Shown: positions 1-10,979 of the stretch, one piece after another
Numbering within the stretch: the first letter of the stretch is position 1
Layout of the letters: each line of letters starts with the position of its first letter
Notes under the pieces: model-generated
What the model saw: only the letters and a program-made list of their open reading frames with translations
Told to the model about the DNA's origin: nothing
Database searches by the model: none
Translations under genes and position numbers: made by a program
Source: Nageia nagi
Taxonomy: Eukaryota > Pinophyta
Assembly (NCBI GenBank): GCA_050084985.1
Contig: JBITNC010000002.1
Coordinates: forward strand, 26,722,001-26,786,000
DNA length: 64,000 bases
Reading direction: 5' to 3'

Positions 1-330
1 TATCATTTATGCATTGCATAAAGGGTTAATAGTAATAAACTACTAATTCATGGTGGAATTACTATTCTATCAATAAATTGCATGATCATTATCATGCAGA
101 AAATCCATGGAGGGATTAGTTGGCATTGTAATTAATATATATGGTGCATTACTATCTTTGCATGAGAAAATGCATTATGATTTTTATACATTACTATTAC
201 ATTGATATAAATATTATTATAAGGATATCATGTAAACAAAATGACTATCCATTTGCTTGAGGATCTTATGAAGAGTTTTTTTATGAATTGTTTGACAAAA
301 AGTTTGATTGTATATTTTTTTATTAAAGTT
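1..330 (+). repeat. Fragment of the outer chromovirus 5' LTR
   Basis: The segment aligns with 24777-25105 in the same order and orientation, with many substitutions and small indels. Shared landmarks are a 'ttcatggtggaattact' stretch, 'gcattactatctttgcat' and 'atttgcttgaggatcttat'. Similarity fades near 330. Because 24777-25105 lies downstream of a polypurine tract and a TGTAATGG start, both copies are best read as LTR sequence. The left end is cut by the window edge. Confidence 0.55.
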
Positions 331-894
331 TAATGGTGGGATTTTAACTAGATCTCAAACCTTACAAATAGTATTTAATGATTTTCAACAAGATTCAAAT
401 AGTTATTGTGAATAACTATTCTTAGCAAAAAATCCAACATCATAGAGCATGCCCTTTGATCTACACTTAAAAAATCTTATAAAAAAATAATAACATTCTT
501 TAAAGCAATATGAAATCATTTCATTTGTCCAAATATTACATATATGATCAAACCTTGTCCATATAACATTGGGAATTTTTCATAACTTGACTATGATTTT
601 TCTTTGCATAGTTTTGTGACTCCATCAAGTCCATGTAAGCTTCCAAGCTCTTATGGATCCTTTCCACCTTGGATTTCTTACTGCCCTGACTAGCCAAGCT
701 TGTTTTTTGCTTCCTACCTATTGATGGTATTTTTTGGCTCTAAGAACCAAAATATTCTTAAGATTTTTCCTTATTAGATAATACCATGAAGGCTTTGGAC
801 TTATTCCTAAGATGGTACCCCTTTTTCCCTCATCTAAATGCATTCTATTATGAATTTCTTTGTGTCTAAAAGCCCTATAGATGGGTCTATCTCT
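331..894. other. No recognisable gene
   Basis: This is AT-rich sequence between the LTR fragment and the first recognisable integrase codons. No reading frame of useful length or known motif is visible. By position it should be interior of the outer chromovirus, but gag and reverse transcriptase motifs are missing, so it is probably a deletion scar plus decayed integrase zinc-finger sequence. Confidence 0.4.
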
Positions 895-1241
895 TTTTCT
901 TGAAATACATAACTAGAAATGGCAATACATTAGTATGGATTTTGTAGTTGGTTTATGTAAAATCAAAATTTAGCATATTGTTGTGGCCATGTTGAAAAAG
1001 TGGCTTATTTCATTCCTAGAAGCACGAATAATTATGTTATTATAGTTACTAAGAAATATATGAAAGAATTTTTTAGATTGCATGGTTTTTTTAAAAGTAT
1101 TATTTCTAATAGAGATAATAAAATTCACTTTAGAATTTTGATATTCCTTACATAAAGAGGTGGAAACTAAATTGAATTTTAGTTCTATTTATCATTCAAA
1201 ATTAGATAGGCAAACTGAAAGGGTTAATTATGTGTTAGATG
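895..1241 (+). pseudogene. Chromovirus integrase core, left fragment
   Basis: Conceptual translation with stops gives the Ty3/gypsy integrase landmarks: WQYISMDFVVGL near 920-960 (first catalytic Asp in MDF), a degenerate middle, then KLNFSSIYHSKLDRQTERVNYVLD ending at 1241, which corresponds to the family's STAYHPQTDGQTER..LEDML. The Glu of QTER is the third catalytic residue. Several in-frame stops make it non-functional. The frame is cut exactly at the insertion point of the 1242-22953 element and resumes at 22954. Confidence 0.8.
1237..1241 (+). repeat. Left target-site duplication (AGATG) of the 1242-22953 element
   Basis: AGATG directly precedes the LTR start TGTTATAACC; AGAGG directly follows the other LTR end at 22954. 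The two differ at one base. Removing the element plus one duplication joins the integrase reading frame in phase at the conserved L-(D/E)-D-M-L motif, which independently supports this boundary. Confidence 0.8.
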
Positions 1242-1958
1242 TGTTATAACCAAAATAATAATAATTAGGGTTATTTATAGTAAATTCAATTTAATCAATT
1301 AACCACAAAATAATAGTAAATGATGACATGAAATATGATAATGAACTAATTGAAATTGACCTATCAAACTAGATTTATTAAAGATACAAACTTGTATTTT
1401 ACCTATCACAACAAGTGAAGGTGATATTCAATTGAAAGAAGATGAACGATGAGCTTACCCATTTAACAAAGCCAACAAACCATCCTTAACCCAACGTTGA
1501 TTCTAGGATCCCAACGATGCTACCTTGTTATCATTCCAAAATGCCTTTTCCTTTCACTCAATATTGTTATCATCCCTTCAAAGCTTGAAATATCTCACAC
1601 AAGTGAATGCAATGGACCATAGGAATGCAAAGCTCAGTGTATAACAAAATCTAGATATGATAGGTGGTATTAAGAAACACCAATCAAGAATGACATAGGT
1701 ATATTACCACCTATCAAGGATTCAAGATCATGTAATAATTTATTATGCACAAACCCTTCAACTTTATAGGTAATATATTTAGTGCTAAGGCTCCTTCTTA
1801 CTCTTATTGTGATGCTAGGATGACCTATTATCATAAAACATAAAGGTAGATGTGAGTGAATGGTGATAAAAGCATTTATTTATTTAATTAAATTAATTAT
1901 TTATAATACCAAAAAGGGTATTTTTAATTAAATTAAAATTACTTTTTAGGTGTTAACA
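1242..1958 (-). repeat. 3' LTR of the gag/PMD element
   Basis: 717 bp, paired with 22239-22953. On + it starts TGTTATAACC and ends GGTGTTAACA, giving a TGTTA/TAACA terminal inverted repeat. The copies share the order of landmarks throughout, including a poly(A/T)-rich terminal block around 1865-1945 matching 22865-22940. Divergence is substantial (many substitutions and small indels), so the insertion is old. Confidence 0.85.
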
Positions 1959-1978
1959 GATGCCTCACTTTGAATATG
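1959..1978 (-). other. Candidate polypurine tract of the gag/PMD element
   Basis: Read on the minus strand, the bases immediately before the 3' LTR are AAAGTGAGGCATC, a purine-rich run abutting TGTTAACA. This is where second-strand priming would occur for a minus-oriented element. The tract is short and interrupted by pyrimidines. Confidence 0.45.
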
Positions 1979-2384
1979 ATTTGATGATTTTGGAAAAAAA
2001 AGATAATCAAAGCATAAATTCAAAGTATAACAATAAAATTAAGAATGTACTCCCTAAAAAGTTGTCTCATGATGACAACTTTAGATTCCCCAATTTTTCA
2101 CCTATATTATGCCCCCTCTTTGGATTGGTTGCGATATGATGGATCTCTCATCATAGAAGCAATCTAAGGCAAAGATGAAGGAACAAAAAAAGAGCTTAGA
2201 TAAGAAACAGTTTTGCATAAGATATCTCAAATATAGACATAAAATATCATGATATGCAAAGTGTGTATATGATAAGATATCAAACTTTTCCTTACCCACC
2301 AAGAGTGTGATGGTATATTGCCAATTTAACTAATCAAATTTGATTCCTAAGCCACCATGTTACCATAGATTTTTGATATGGATG

Positions 2385-2580
2385 GCCTTTCCTTACAAAG
2401 ATGTCAAATGATAAGAATGATCCTTCCTTACAAAGGTGTAAAATGATAAGAATGATCTACTTGGTTTTCCAAGCCACCATCTTTCCATGGATTTCCTAAT
2501 AAGAATGTCCCTTCCTTACAAAGGTGTCAAATGATAAGATTTCCCATTCCTTACAAAGGAAGCCAATGATAAGAGCAATA
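2385..2580. repeat. Degenerate short tandem repeats
   Basis: About four copies of a core reading 'ccttacaaaggtgtcaaatg' followed by 'ataag' recur at irregular spacing near 2392, 2436, 2513 and 2551. Two copies of 'aagccaccat' (2350, 2474) are interspersed. This is a decayed minisatellite inside the 3' non-coding part of the gag/PMD element. Confidence 0.55.
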
Positions 2581-2977
2581 ACATGATACAAAAAATATTT
2601 TTGGCATGTGATATGATTTGATATGACAAGCATCATTTATGATAAGTAATAAAGACTTTTTGCGAAGATGTGAGATAAGCATTATTTGATACATAATATA
2701 TCTTATAATAAAGAATGACAAGTTATGATACCAAAGCATATTTAATCGCAATTTGTTCTATAATTTATGATACAAAAATAAATTGCAATAATTATCATGG
2801 GAAAAGAATAATATACAATATTTTTTGAAAACATAATATGAATTTGATATCAAGCACATGAGCACATAATAACAAAAATATTATGCATTTAAATAAATGG
2901 AGCACATTTTTCTCAATCTTATCATAGATTTAGATCAATTTTTTTACAATCGATTGGTTTTTACCTTATTAAGCCAA

Positions 2978-3005
2978 CGATGTCACTAGGAAGATAGTGA
3001 CATCG
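2978..3005. repeat. Perfect 11-bp hairpin
   Basis: The arms CGATGTCACTA and TAGTGACATCG are exact inverse complements around a 6-nt loop. It lies in non-coding interior of the gag/PMD element. No role can be assigned; it is recorded because the surrounding sequence is heavily mutated while these arms are still perfect. Confidence 0.5.
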
Positions 3006-4228
3006 CTCAAATATACCATTAATTTTCTAAAAAGAATAACTTCTTTATATCTATACTGCACTTAGGAAGTAGAAATGTTATTTGTTTCATGGAAAATAAT
3101 TAGATTTTGCAAAATTTGATGATCATTTCCTATTTAATTTTATCAACTTGCCCCAAGATGGAATTTTGATAAATTAGGTTTAATCATGCATTTACATGCC
3201 TAATTTTATTTCATGTAGGTGCTTTTTAGATTCAATGATAAACCATTTTTAGAAAAAAAGGTTCTTTTAACCTAGCAGTAGCATTGGAATCCCAATAATG
3301 GTGCATCATTTAGGAGACCAAAAGGGGACAAAAAGTAAATTTAAGATAGATGCATATCCAATTAACAATGTAAAGAGGGTCAATTCAGAATAAAAAGCAT
3401 AGTTAATAATGAATTTTAAGATAAGGGGATCTATTTAGTTTATAAACAGTAAATGTTTTATTTCATTTGCAGATTTGCATTTTGCCAACTTGAGCTCTGG
3501 TCCTGAAGATTCCAGGTGTTAATTTGAAGTGGTGAAGGATTATGGTGGAGCTATCGGCTTGTGGGGTGTGATCATTATGAGTATGGATCATTAGATTACT
3601 TCTCAATAGGGTCATAGGGCTCTTGTTGTTAATTATTCACCTAACTAGAGGAATTGGTACCAAAGATTTCTTCATATTCCTTCTTTATGCCTTAATTAGG
3701 ATATTTTTGATGGATCAATTTTTCATTTTGGTCAAGTTTTTATAAAATTTAGAAAATTATCGAAATAATTAGGATAAAAATGTAGGGACCGCATCTAGCA
3801 TGCATGGATAGGAAATAAACATAATTTTATCATAAAATGCTTGATAAAGTACATGGGTTTTGATTTTTTTTGAAAAATGAGGGCTTGAATCGCGAAGTGC
3901 CGCTGGGTTCCTAGCATCATCGTTGGGATCAAATTCATTAGAAAAATGCATGTTTTAGGATCTATATAGATTGAAATGCATTCTAATGTTTAAATATTTA
4001 AAATATTTTCTCAAATTACTTTGTTTAAGCCATGGATGATAATTTTTTAGTCCATTTGATATTTACAATTATTGACTTTTACTAAATTTTTGATAAGTTT
4101 TTATGTTTTGGCATGGATGCAAGATTAGCCTATCTCATGAGGTGTAAGACATTTAGTCTAGATTTTAACATGGCTATATATTTCTTCCTTATGAATGAGA
4201 AGACTCATTCAGACCTAGTAACATGAGG

Positions 4229-4233
4229 GGTAT
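4229..4233 (+). repeat. Candidate left target-site duplication of the Tat element (GGTAT)
   Basis: GGTAT precedes the 5' LTR start; AGTAT is found at 17780-17784 if the LTR is taken to end at 17779. They differ by one transition. The LTR 3' ends are eroded (expected CA reads CT at 6263-6264 and TA at 17778-17779), so this assignment is tentative. Confidence 0.4.
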
Positions 4234-6264
4234 TGTATACATCCCATTATTCTTTCAGAATCACACTCTAAATCGAGGTAATTCTAAATTATTCTTTATT
4301 CTTTTATTCTTTAGTGCCTGGGATTTATGTATACAAGAGTGCCTGAGAGGCATATTATTCTCTTAGAGTCTCTATGAGTTGTAAATTATTATATTCTTTC
4401 ATTCTTGTTAATCCCTCATCTTCTCATTTCTTTCTCTTAGAGTGTTAGTTTTGTAAATAAGACTACCCGGGAGTTGTGTTATTTTCTTAAGAGTACTTAG
4501 GAGAATTGTAAATAAGAATACTCGAGAGTTATGTAAATAAGAATGTTTGGGAGTTATATTTATTCCCTTAGAGTGTTCAAGAATTATTGACACAAGTGTC
4601 TAGGACTTGCATAAATTCAGAGCTAGATCATCAATAGAGCCCATCAATTTTGAGAGATTATATCATGATTTTTGATTGAAATCAGTAGGTCTTGAAAGAG
4701 CTAGATCATCAACAGAGCTCATAAATTTTGAGAGATGACATCATGATTTTTAGCTAAAATTAGTAAGTCCTGAAAGAACCAAATCATCAACAAAGCCCAC
4801 TAATTTTGAGAGATTATGTCATGATTTTTGATTGAAATCAACAGGTATCAAAAGAGCTAGATCATCAATAAAGCCCATTGATTCTGAGAGATGATGTCAA
4901 TATTTTTGGTTAAAATTAATGGGTATTGAAAGAACCAGATCATCAATAGAGCCCATTGATTTTGAGAGATTATGTCATGATTTTTGACTAAAATCAATGG
5001 GTCTCAAAAGAGCTAGATCATTAATAGAGCCCATCAATTTTGAGAGATGATGTCATGATTTTTAGCTAAAATCAATGGGTCTTAGAAGAGCCAAATCATC
5101 AATAGATCTCATCAATTTTGAGATATGATGTCATAATTTTTGGTTGAAATTAGCGGGTCCCAAAAGAGCTAGATCATCAACAAAACCCAGATAAAGAACA
5201 TAGAACCCACCAAGCAAAGGTAAGAGTAATGCATAATAAGGAACACTTAGGTCCACTTTATCTTAAGTGTTTGACCCTTTGGGCTTTGTTAATGTGTCAA
5301 AAATAACTCATTTCCACGTAATAGTGGAACTTTCTTCTTAAACCAAGTTAGCATAATGTCTATCAACCACTATTACTCTGATTACTGACATCTATAGTAG
5401 AGATCATAAAGATTAGTATATAGCAGCTAATAGAGCATTCTACTAAATCATACCCATTAATTTATAGTTAAAAAATTACTTAGATAGCTACCATGCTATC
5501 TCCAATCTGCTACAAGGTCAAAGAAGAAGCAGTCAATGACATGTTAGAAGGAATTACGACTCTATGAACATGGCTATTTAGAAATTGTAAATTCCTAGAT
5601 TGTCATGTTGTTGGTACTTATTCATTGTGTAATCTAACACAATTATAGTATTTATGTAAATAACACTATTTTATTTATTTCATTCAATGCTAGCAATTAA
5701 GTATATTAATGAAACCCAACCACCCAAGAAGTGAGGGAAGTATAAATAGCTAACTCTTAGAGATCAAAGGGGTCAAACATTTTAGCAAATTTACCTAAAT
5801 CTGTAAGATCTATTCACATATAATAATACAAATAGACAATGCTTTTCCCTCTTGCAACAAAGTGGCTATTTATTGCTCTTGTAGATGTTATGTGTGAAAT
5901 GTTTTCTTCAAATTATGGCTATGTATTGTGATTACGAGACCTTAGGTGCAAGATAGTTTGCTATTCTTAATCTTGGCTATGGATTGCTACCTGTGCTGCA
6001 ATGCCTGAGTTGTATATTTCTTATTTTAGCTCTTTTTATTTACTTATCTCTTTCCTATAACTCTTTATCCTTTCATTCCTTTCCTATTACTTTTAACCTT
6101 GAATGTAAATAGAAATTGACCTATAAACTAGAGATTGAGCAGAAAACCAACATGAACACATCTCCACCACCTTCTGCTCTTTGAAGGAACCTACCATTGT
6201 AGGCAGTGGAGAACAAAACTAGAATAAACCCTTTAAGGTTATGCTATATCAATCAATAGTAGCT
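4234..6264 (+). repeat. 5' LTR of the Tat element
   Basis: Direct repeat of 15754-17779. It starts TGTAT; the clear similarity ends at 6255 (ATCAATCA, against ATCGATCA in the other copy) and weak similarity continues to about 6264. It contains, in order, degenerate 35-40-bp repeats (about 4300-4590), a 78-bp tandem array (4619-5189), and unique sequence rich in shared landmarks. Relative to the 3' LTR it keeps a 12-bp segment after TGTAT that the 3' copy lacks. Confidence 0.85.
4619..5189 (+). repeat. 78-bp tandem repeat array in the 5' LTR
   Basis: Units begin with a variant of 'agctagatcatcaatagag' at 4621, 4699, 4777, 4855, 4933, 5011 and 5089, with a partial eighth at 5167. The period is exactly 78 bp in every step, with no indels. 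Units differ by scattered, mostly transition, substitutions. The 3' LTR carries the same seven-plus-partial arrangement. Confidence 0.92.
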
Positions 6265-6449
6265 AGTTTCATTTTTGGCATGCTCGATGGGATACAAGCT
6301 AAATTCCATATTTAGCAGGTATAGTTAGACCTGATAGCCTTGTCTGGTGGTCTATCAATTAAATCCTTCAAGATTATAAGGTCATTTTAACCTTATTGGT
6401 GACTCTACTATCAACCAATCAATGTTTTGAAGCTTGACACCTCCAAAAC
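6265..6449 (+). other. Tat leader with candidate primer-site region
   Basis: Between the LTR end and the first gag-like codons there is a 'tttttggcatgctcgatggg' stretch at 6272-6291. It resembles, in degraded form, the TTTGGCGCC...TGGGG motif common just upstream of gag in Tat/Athila elements. No clean primer-binding site is visible. Confidence 0.35.
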
Positions 6450-8230
6450 ATAGACTAACTAGAAGTAGTGTTAGAAATTCTCTTAGATAGCCTAGATTTC
6501 AAGAGGTGTCAGTTCCTCACAAGAGGACTAGGCGAAAGATTTCTAAGGTTGTATCTTCTTTGATCCCCTTAAGGGCAATCCCACTGTCAGTTGCATTTTA
6601 CTCAATCCTTGAAAATCCTTCATCTCCTATCCATTCTCCAAGTATGGCTCAATCATCAGATTTTTCTACCTAGAATAATAGTCATCCTCTAGTTGTTGTT
6701 GCTAATTCACCTCCTATACCTCAAGCAACTTTTAAAGTTTTTCCTACGCATGATGGCTCTAAAAATATTCCATATGAACATTATTAAGATGTATCTTTAT
6801 TAGCTTTAAGCTTTGATATTATAGATGAAACCATGATGACTAGGTTACCGTCACACTCTTTTGAGGACAAAGTAGTTGAGTGGTTCAGAACTCTTACCCT
6901 CCAATCTATAAATTCATAGGGAGAGTTATGTCAGGATTTAATTAAAATATTTGCTATAGATGGTGATTATAGCACATTTGTAGGCCTCATAGCATGTATC
7001 AAATGACATCCTCATGAATTCATTAATGATTTCAATATCAAATTTGAAAGAACATGAAAGTTCATACTAACAAGGATTATACTAACAAATGCACAAGCTT
7101 TGGTGTATTATAGGAAATATTTTCTTCTTAACCTCAATATGTTTATTGTTATGTCAAGAGATACATTTCCCCATGTTTACCAAATAACAAAAACTATAAA
7201 ATATACCCAGGTGTCCTTTGGTAAAATGCAACCTAAAATAATCATGCCCTTATTTCTAAATTTGCCTCTTAAATAGGCTCTACAAATAAGTCACCTTGGA
7301 GTTCTCACCTTACCACCTCCTCCCAAACCTATTGTCCAAAATTAGTTACTAGCATTACCTACTCTTGCATCCACAAGTACTGGTACTGAACCTAAATCTT
7401 AAGAAGAGGAAAGAATAAGGTAGTTGGAGGTAACTATTAGGAACCTAACCAATAAGCTCACTATATAAGAAAGGTAGAATCATGATTTTAATTATAGAAG
7501 ATATAATAATTAGTATCAACCAATATTTTAGCCCAATGTCAACTAGTCAAAATAGAGAAATCCTCCTAAAATAATTAAAAATTCTATTATGGCTAATTCT
7601 ATAGATAATGCTATTTTAATCATTGCAAAATGATGTCCACCATGTTTAGCTCCTCATTTTTTAGATTCATGTGTGGTGTATCAACATTAGTATGTGAGAT
7701 TACATTCTAACCAAATGGTAGAACCTACATTAGATCCTGCTATTGATCTCATAATGGTGAACTTTTGGCTTTTAAGATATGCTGGAGAACAAGCAAATTG
7801 TGTTCAAACTAGAGTAACTTCTTCAGTAGTTCCATAGCAACCTAAAGCCACTCAACAATATTGAGCATCCACTTAAGTACAACCTGAACCTAAGAAAGTT
7901 AAGGTTCCCTTAGCTCAACCTCAGAACCAACATAATCAAGTTCCATTTAATCTAGGTACTATTCAATCAAATCTAGGTACTAATGCCCCAATTGAAACAA
8001 ATCCTGCTACAACTAGAAATGAAGTCATGGAGAAAGAAAGACCCAACACATTGATATATCCTTTCATTACTAATTATCATAAAGAAAAAGCTACTCAACA
8101 TTTTAGAGCACATCAACAAGTAGAACCAAGTAAGTCCATCCCATATGCTCCATACAATATTATAGAAGAATTAAAGAAAACTCCTTTTAGGATGACTATG
8201 TTTGATGCATTAAATATACTAGGTTAATTA
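6450..8230 (+). pseudogene. Tat gag polyprotein, broken
   Basis: One reading frame can be followed for about 1.7 kb through more than a dozen stops, most of them TAG or TAA. A candidate initiation codon is ATG 6644, though the frame is open in kind further upstream. The retrotransposon gag core appears near 6845-6960 as MTRLPSHSFEDKVVEWF, then SIN-stop-GELCQDLIKIF. A degenerate zinc knuckle CPPCLAPHFLDSC (CX2CX3HX4C) is at 7634-7672. The C-terminal part, YNIIEELKKTPFRMTMFDAL near 8146-8205, matches the conserved segment that precedes protease in Tat elements. A frameshift separates it from protease. Confidence 0.8.
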
Positions 8231-8379
8231 GATCTTTTGCAAGAAGCTTTGAAGTTAAGAAATAGTAAAAAAAGGTCAAATGAAGAGAATCCTATCTATG
8301 CCATGTTTGATGTTGTCCCTCTAGCTCTAATAGGTATAACAAGATGCCCACCTTTCTAGTTTATCTCTGAGACTAGAAG

Positions 8380-8800
8380 GTTGGGTAGTGAAAAATTGTA
8401 TGATTGATACTAATGCTGCAATAATTGCGATCCCTAAATCTATTGTAGATGCAATGAAGCTATATATTACAAGATGTATTAATGGTGTTGTACAATTAGA
8501 TTCTTCCTTAGTAGATGTAGTTGGTAGTGTTAAAGGAGTTCAAATAACTTTGAATGCCTTCCCTGATATTCACGTTGTCTAAGATGTTATTGTAGTTGAT
8601 ATTCCATCTTTATTCAAAATATATCTTTCCAAATAATTTACTGCTAAATTGGGAGGATACCTGGCCTTAGAGTATAGTCATCATCTTCTTCCTTTCCAAA
8701 ATAAATAGGTAAAAATTATGAATGAAGGCACAAAAACTATCCATATTAAAAGGATCACTAAACAAAACTATATGAATGATCCATAACCAGTGGAAGTATT
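8380..8800 (+). pseudogene. Tat aspartic protease region, broken
   Basis: The motif CMIDTNAAIIAIPKSIVDAM at about 8400-8460 corresponds to the retropepsin active site; the usual D-(S/T)-G-A reads D-T-N-A, so the glycine is lost. Downstream, VVDIPSLFKIYLS..(2)..FTAKLGGYLALEYS at about 8594-8675 matches the conserved stretch following protease in Tat/Athila polyproteins. The frame differs from gag, and stops follow. It would have matured the Gag-Pol polyprotein. Confidence 0.7.
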
Positions 8801-8947
8801 TGAAAGTAACACACTAAGGGAATCACTACTAACAACTAAAGTTCTTTTAGTAAATGATCTAAATTATTAGGTCACAGATGTTGGCATGGGAAATTATTTT
8901 TTATATGAAAAAATCAACCAATCTTAATCACTACTAATAAAGAACAT

Positions 8948-9500
8948 CAGATATGGACAATGTATTTTGATGGCTCCCAATGTAAACATGGATGTGGAGT
9001 TGAAGTGGTCTTCAAATCTTCTAAAGGAACTACTAAAATATTCTCCTTACGATTCACATTGAATTGTACAAATAATGCTATTGAGTATGAAGCCCTTTGT
9101 TTAGGGTTATCTAAAGCAATCAGTATAGGCATCAGATGCCTAATTGTCCATGGTGATTCAAAATTGATCATTAAGTAGGTTAAAAATTATATCATTACAA
9201 AACATCATTATCTAAAGAACTATAAGAATAGAGTGTAGGATTTATTAGAGTCATTTCTAGCTATCAATTTTATATCTATTCCTAGAAAACATAACTAAAT
9301 AGATAATGTACTTATTGGAAGAGGGGCAAGTTATAATCTTGCTCATTATGAAAGAGGAGCCATTGGAGTCAAAGTTTAGTGTAGGCCTTCAGTACCTGAT
9401 GTTGCAAACTTCTGGAAAGTATTTGACTTCGATGAGCATATTGTGGACTTCCTCATGGATGAAGTAATGGCTCACACTTTTGGTACTCAAGAAATGCCTA
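8948..9500 (+). pseudogene. Archaeal-type RNase H (aRNH) located upstream of reverse transcriptase
   Basis: The translation from about 8954 carries the RNase H pattern: FDGS (first Asp), TNNAIEYEALCLGL (Glu), VHGDSKLIIK (second Asp) and KHN-stop-IDNVLIGRGAS (final Asp near 9300). All four catalytic acids survive, although stops occur from 9175 on. After it come KVFDFDEHIVDFLMDE and VIPKGLLSFERLFD, the linker known between this domain and reverse transcriptase in one subset of Tat elements. In many Tat elements aRNH instead follows the reverse transcriptase. It would degrade the RNA strand of the RNA:DNA hybrid. Confidence 0.78.
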
Positions 9501-9769
9501 ATTATTTCTAAGAATCATATGTAATTTAACTTAGAAACAATGTTATACCAAAAGGATTGCTCTCTTTTGAAAGACTATTTGATTCAAAAGATGTCCTAAA
9601 GGCCAAGTATTAGTCATTTTGAAGGAGAATTATGTTGATCTAAAAGTAGAACCTGATAAGTACATAAAAATTAGTTCAGAGTGTTTTGATACAGACAAGG
9701 ATGTTATGTCTCAAATTTATCATAAGTTTTCCCAAGTAATTGCCTAGACTTATGATGATCTTAAGACAT

Positions 9770-10960
9770 GAAAAAAATGTCATCCAACACACAATTGAGC
9801 TTAAACTAGAGGTCAAACCATACAGGCAAAAATAAAGACCAGTCAATCTAAAAATAGAGGAAGTTATGAAATAAGAGTTAATCAAGCTTCTGATTCAAAA
9901 ATTATTTATCCTATCAAGCATTATTCTTGGGTTGCAAATCTAGTTCTTGTTAGAAAGAAAAGTGGAGAAATCAGAATCTATGTTGATTTCAAAAATTTGA
10001 ATAAAATGTGTCTTAAAGATAATTATCCTCTCCCTCCAATGGAGTAGATATTTCATATAGTAATCAGAGCTTGCTATTTTTCAATGATTGATGGTTACTC
10101 AAGATTTAACCAAATTTGGGTGATAGATGAATATTAATTCAAAATAGCATTTACAACTAAATAGGGGACATTTGCTTTTCAAAGAATGTCATTTGGTCTT
10201 TCTAATGCAGGAGCTACCTTTCAAAGAGCTATGGATCATGCATTTGGTGATCTAATAAATAAGATTATACTAATCTATCTAGATGATATCATAGTCTTCT
10301 CCAAAAGCAAAAGTGATCACCTAGAACATCTAATAGAGGTCTTTGAAAGATGCATGAAGTTTAGCATTTCAATAAATCTAAAGAAATCAATTTTTATGGT
10401 CAACCAAGGAAAGTTACTTGGCCACATTATCTCAAAAGAGGGACTAGCAATTGATCCAAATAGAGTAAAAGCTATAGAAGCATTGCCACTCCCATCTAAT
10501 AAGAAGGCCTTGCAGTCATTCCTTGGTCAAATCAATTTTATTGAAAAATTTATCAATAATTTTTCAGAGATTATATCCCTAATCACTTCAATGCTAAAGA
10601 AAGATGTTGGATTTTCTTAGTCATATGAAGCAAAATCTGCCTTTAAAGAAATAAAAAAGGCTATAACAGAAGCTCCCGTGCTTAAAAATCTTAATATTTC
10701 AAAAGATTTCATCTTATATACACATGGAGCAGATAGGATCATTGTAGAAATTCTAGCACAAAAGGATGATGAAAATGAAGAACATCTGATTACCTTTCAA
10801 GTCAAACACTACATCAACACTAGCAAAGGTACTAATTTATTAAAAATTAAGTGTTTTCCATAATGAAGGGGCTTAAAAATTCAAGTATTATGTCTCCCAT
10901 AATAGAATTCTTGTATTTACCATCCATATAGATGTAAGAAATTATATTATATAAGGAGAT
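9770..10960 (+). pseudogene. Tat reverse transcriptase with connection/RNase H remnant
   Basis: Recognisable blocks are TYDDLKT and HTIEL before the domain, SWVANLVLVRKKSGEIRIYVDF (9928-9990), NYPLPPME, then MSFGLSNAGATFQRAMDHAF (10186-10245) and the catalytic IYLDDIIVFSKS (10273-10308), followed by LGHIISKEGLAIDPNRVKAI and LQSFLGQINFIEKFI. The YLDD active site is intact. An uninterrupted 144-codon segment ends at a TAG at 10618, and the frame then continues into a weak RNase H-like region to about 10860. Upstream stops at 10046 and 10135 and a later frameshift make it non-functional. Confidence 0.85.
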
Positions 10961-10979
10961 CTAGGTGAAGGAAAGGCTA

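Larger units (their letters stand above)
1979..4228. other. Non-coding interior (3' part) of the gag/PMD element
   Basis: This stretch between the 3' LTR and the Tat insertion has no recognisable domain on either strand. It holds degenerate short tandem repeats at about 2385-2580 and a perfect 11-bp hairpin at 2978-3005. Short minus-strand frames here resemble nothing I know. It may include the 5' end of the antisense PMD gene, because the Tat insertion lies just upstream of the recognisable PMD part at 17786. Confidence 0.4.
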
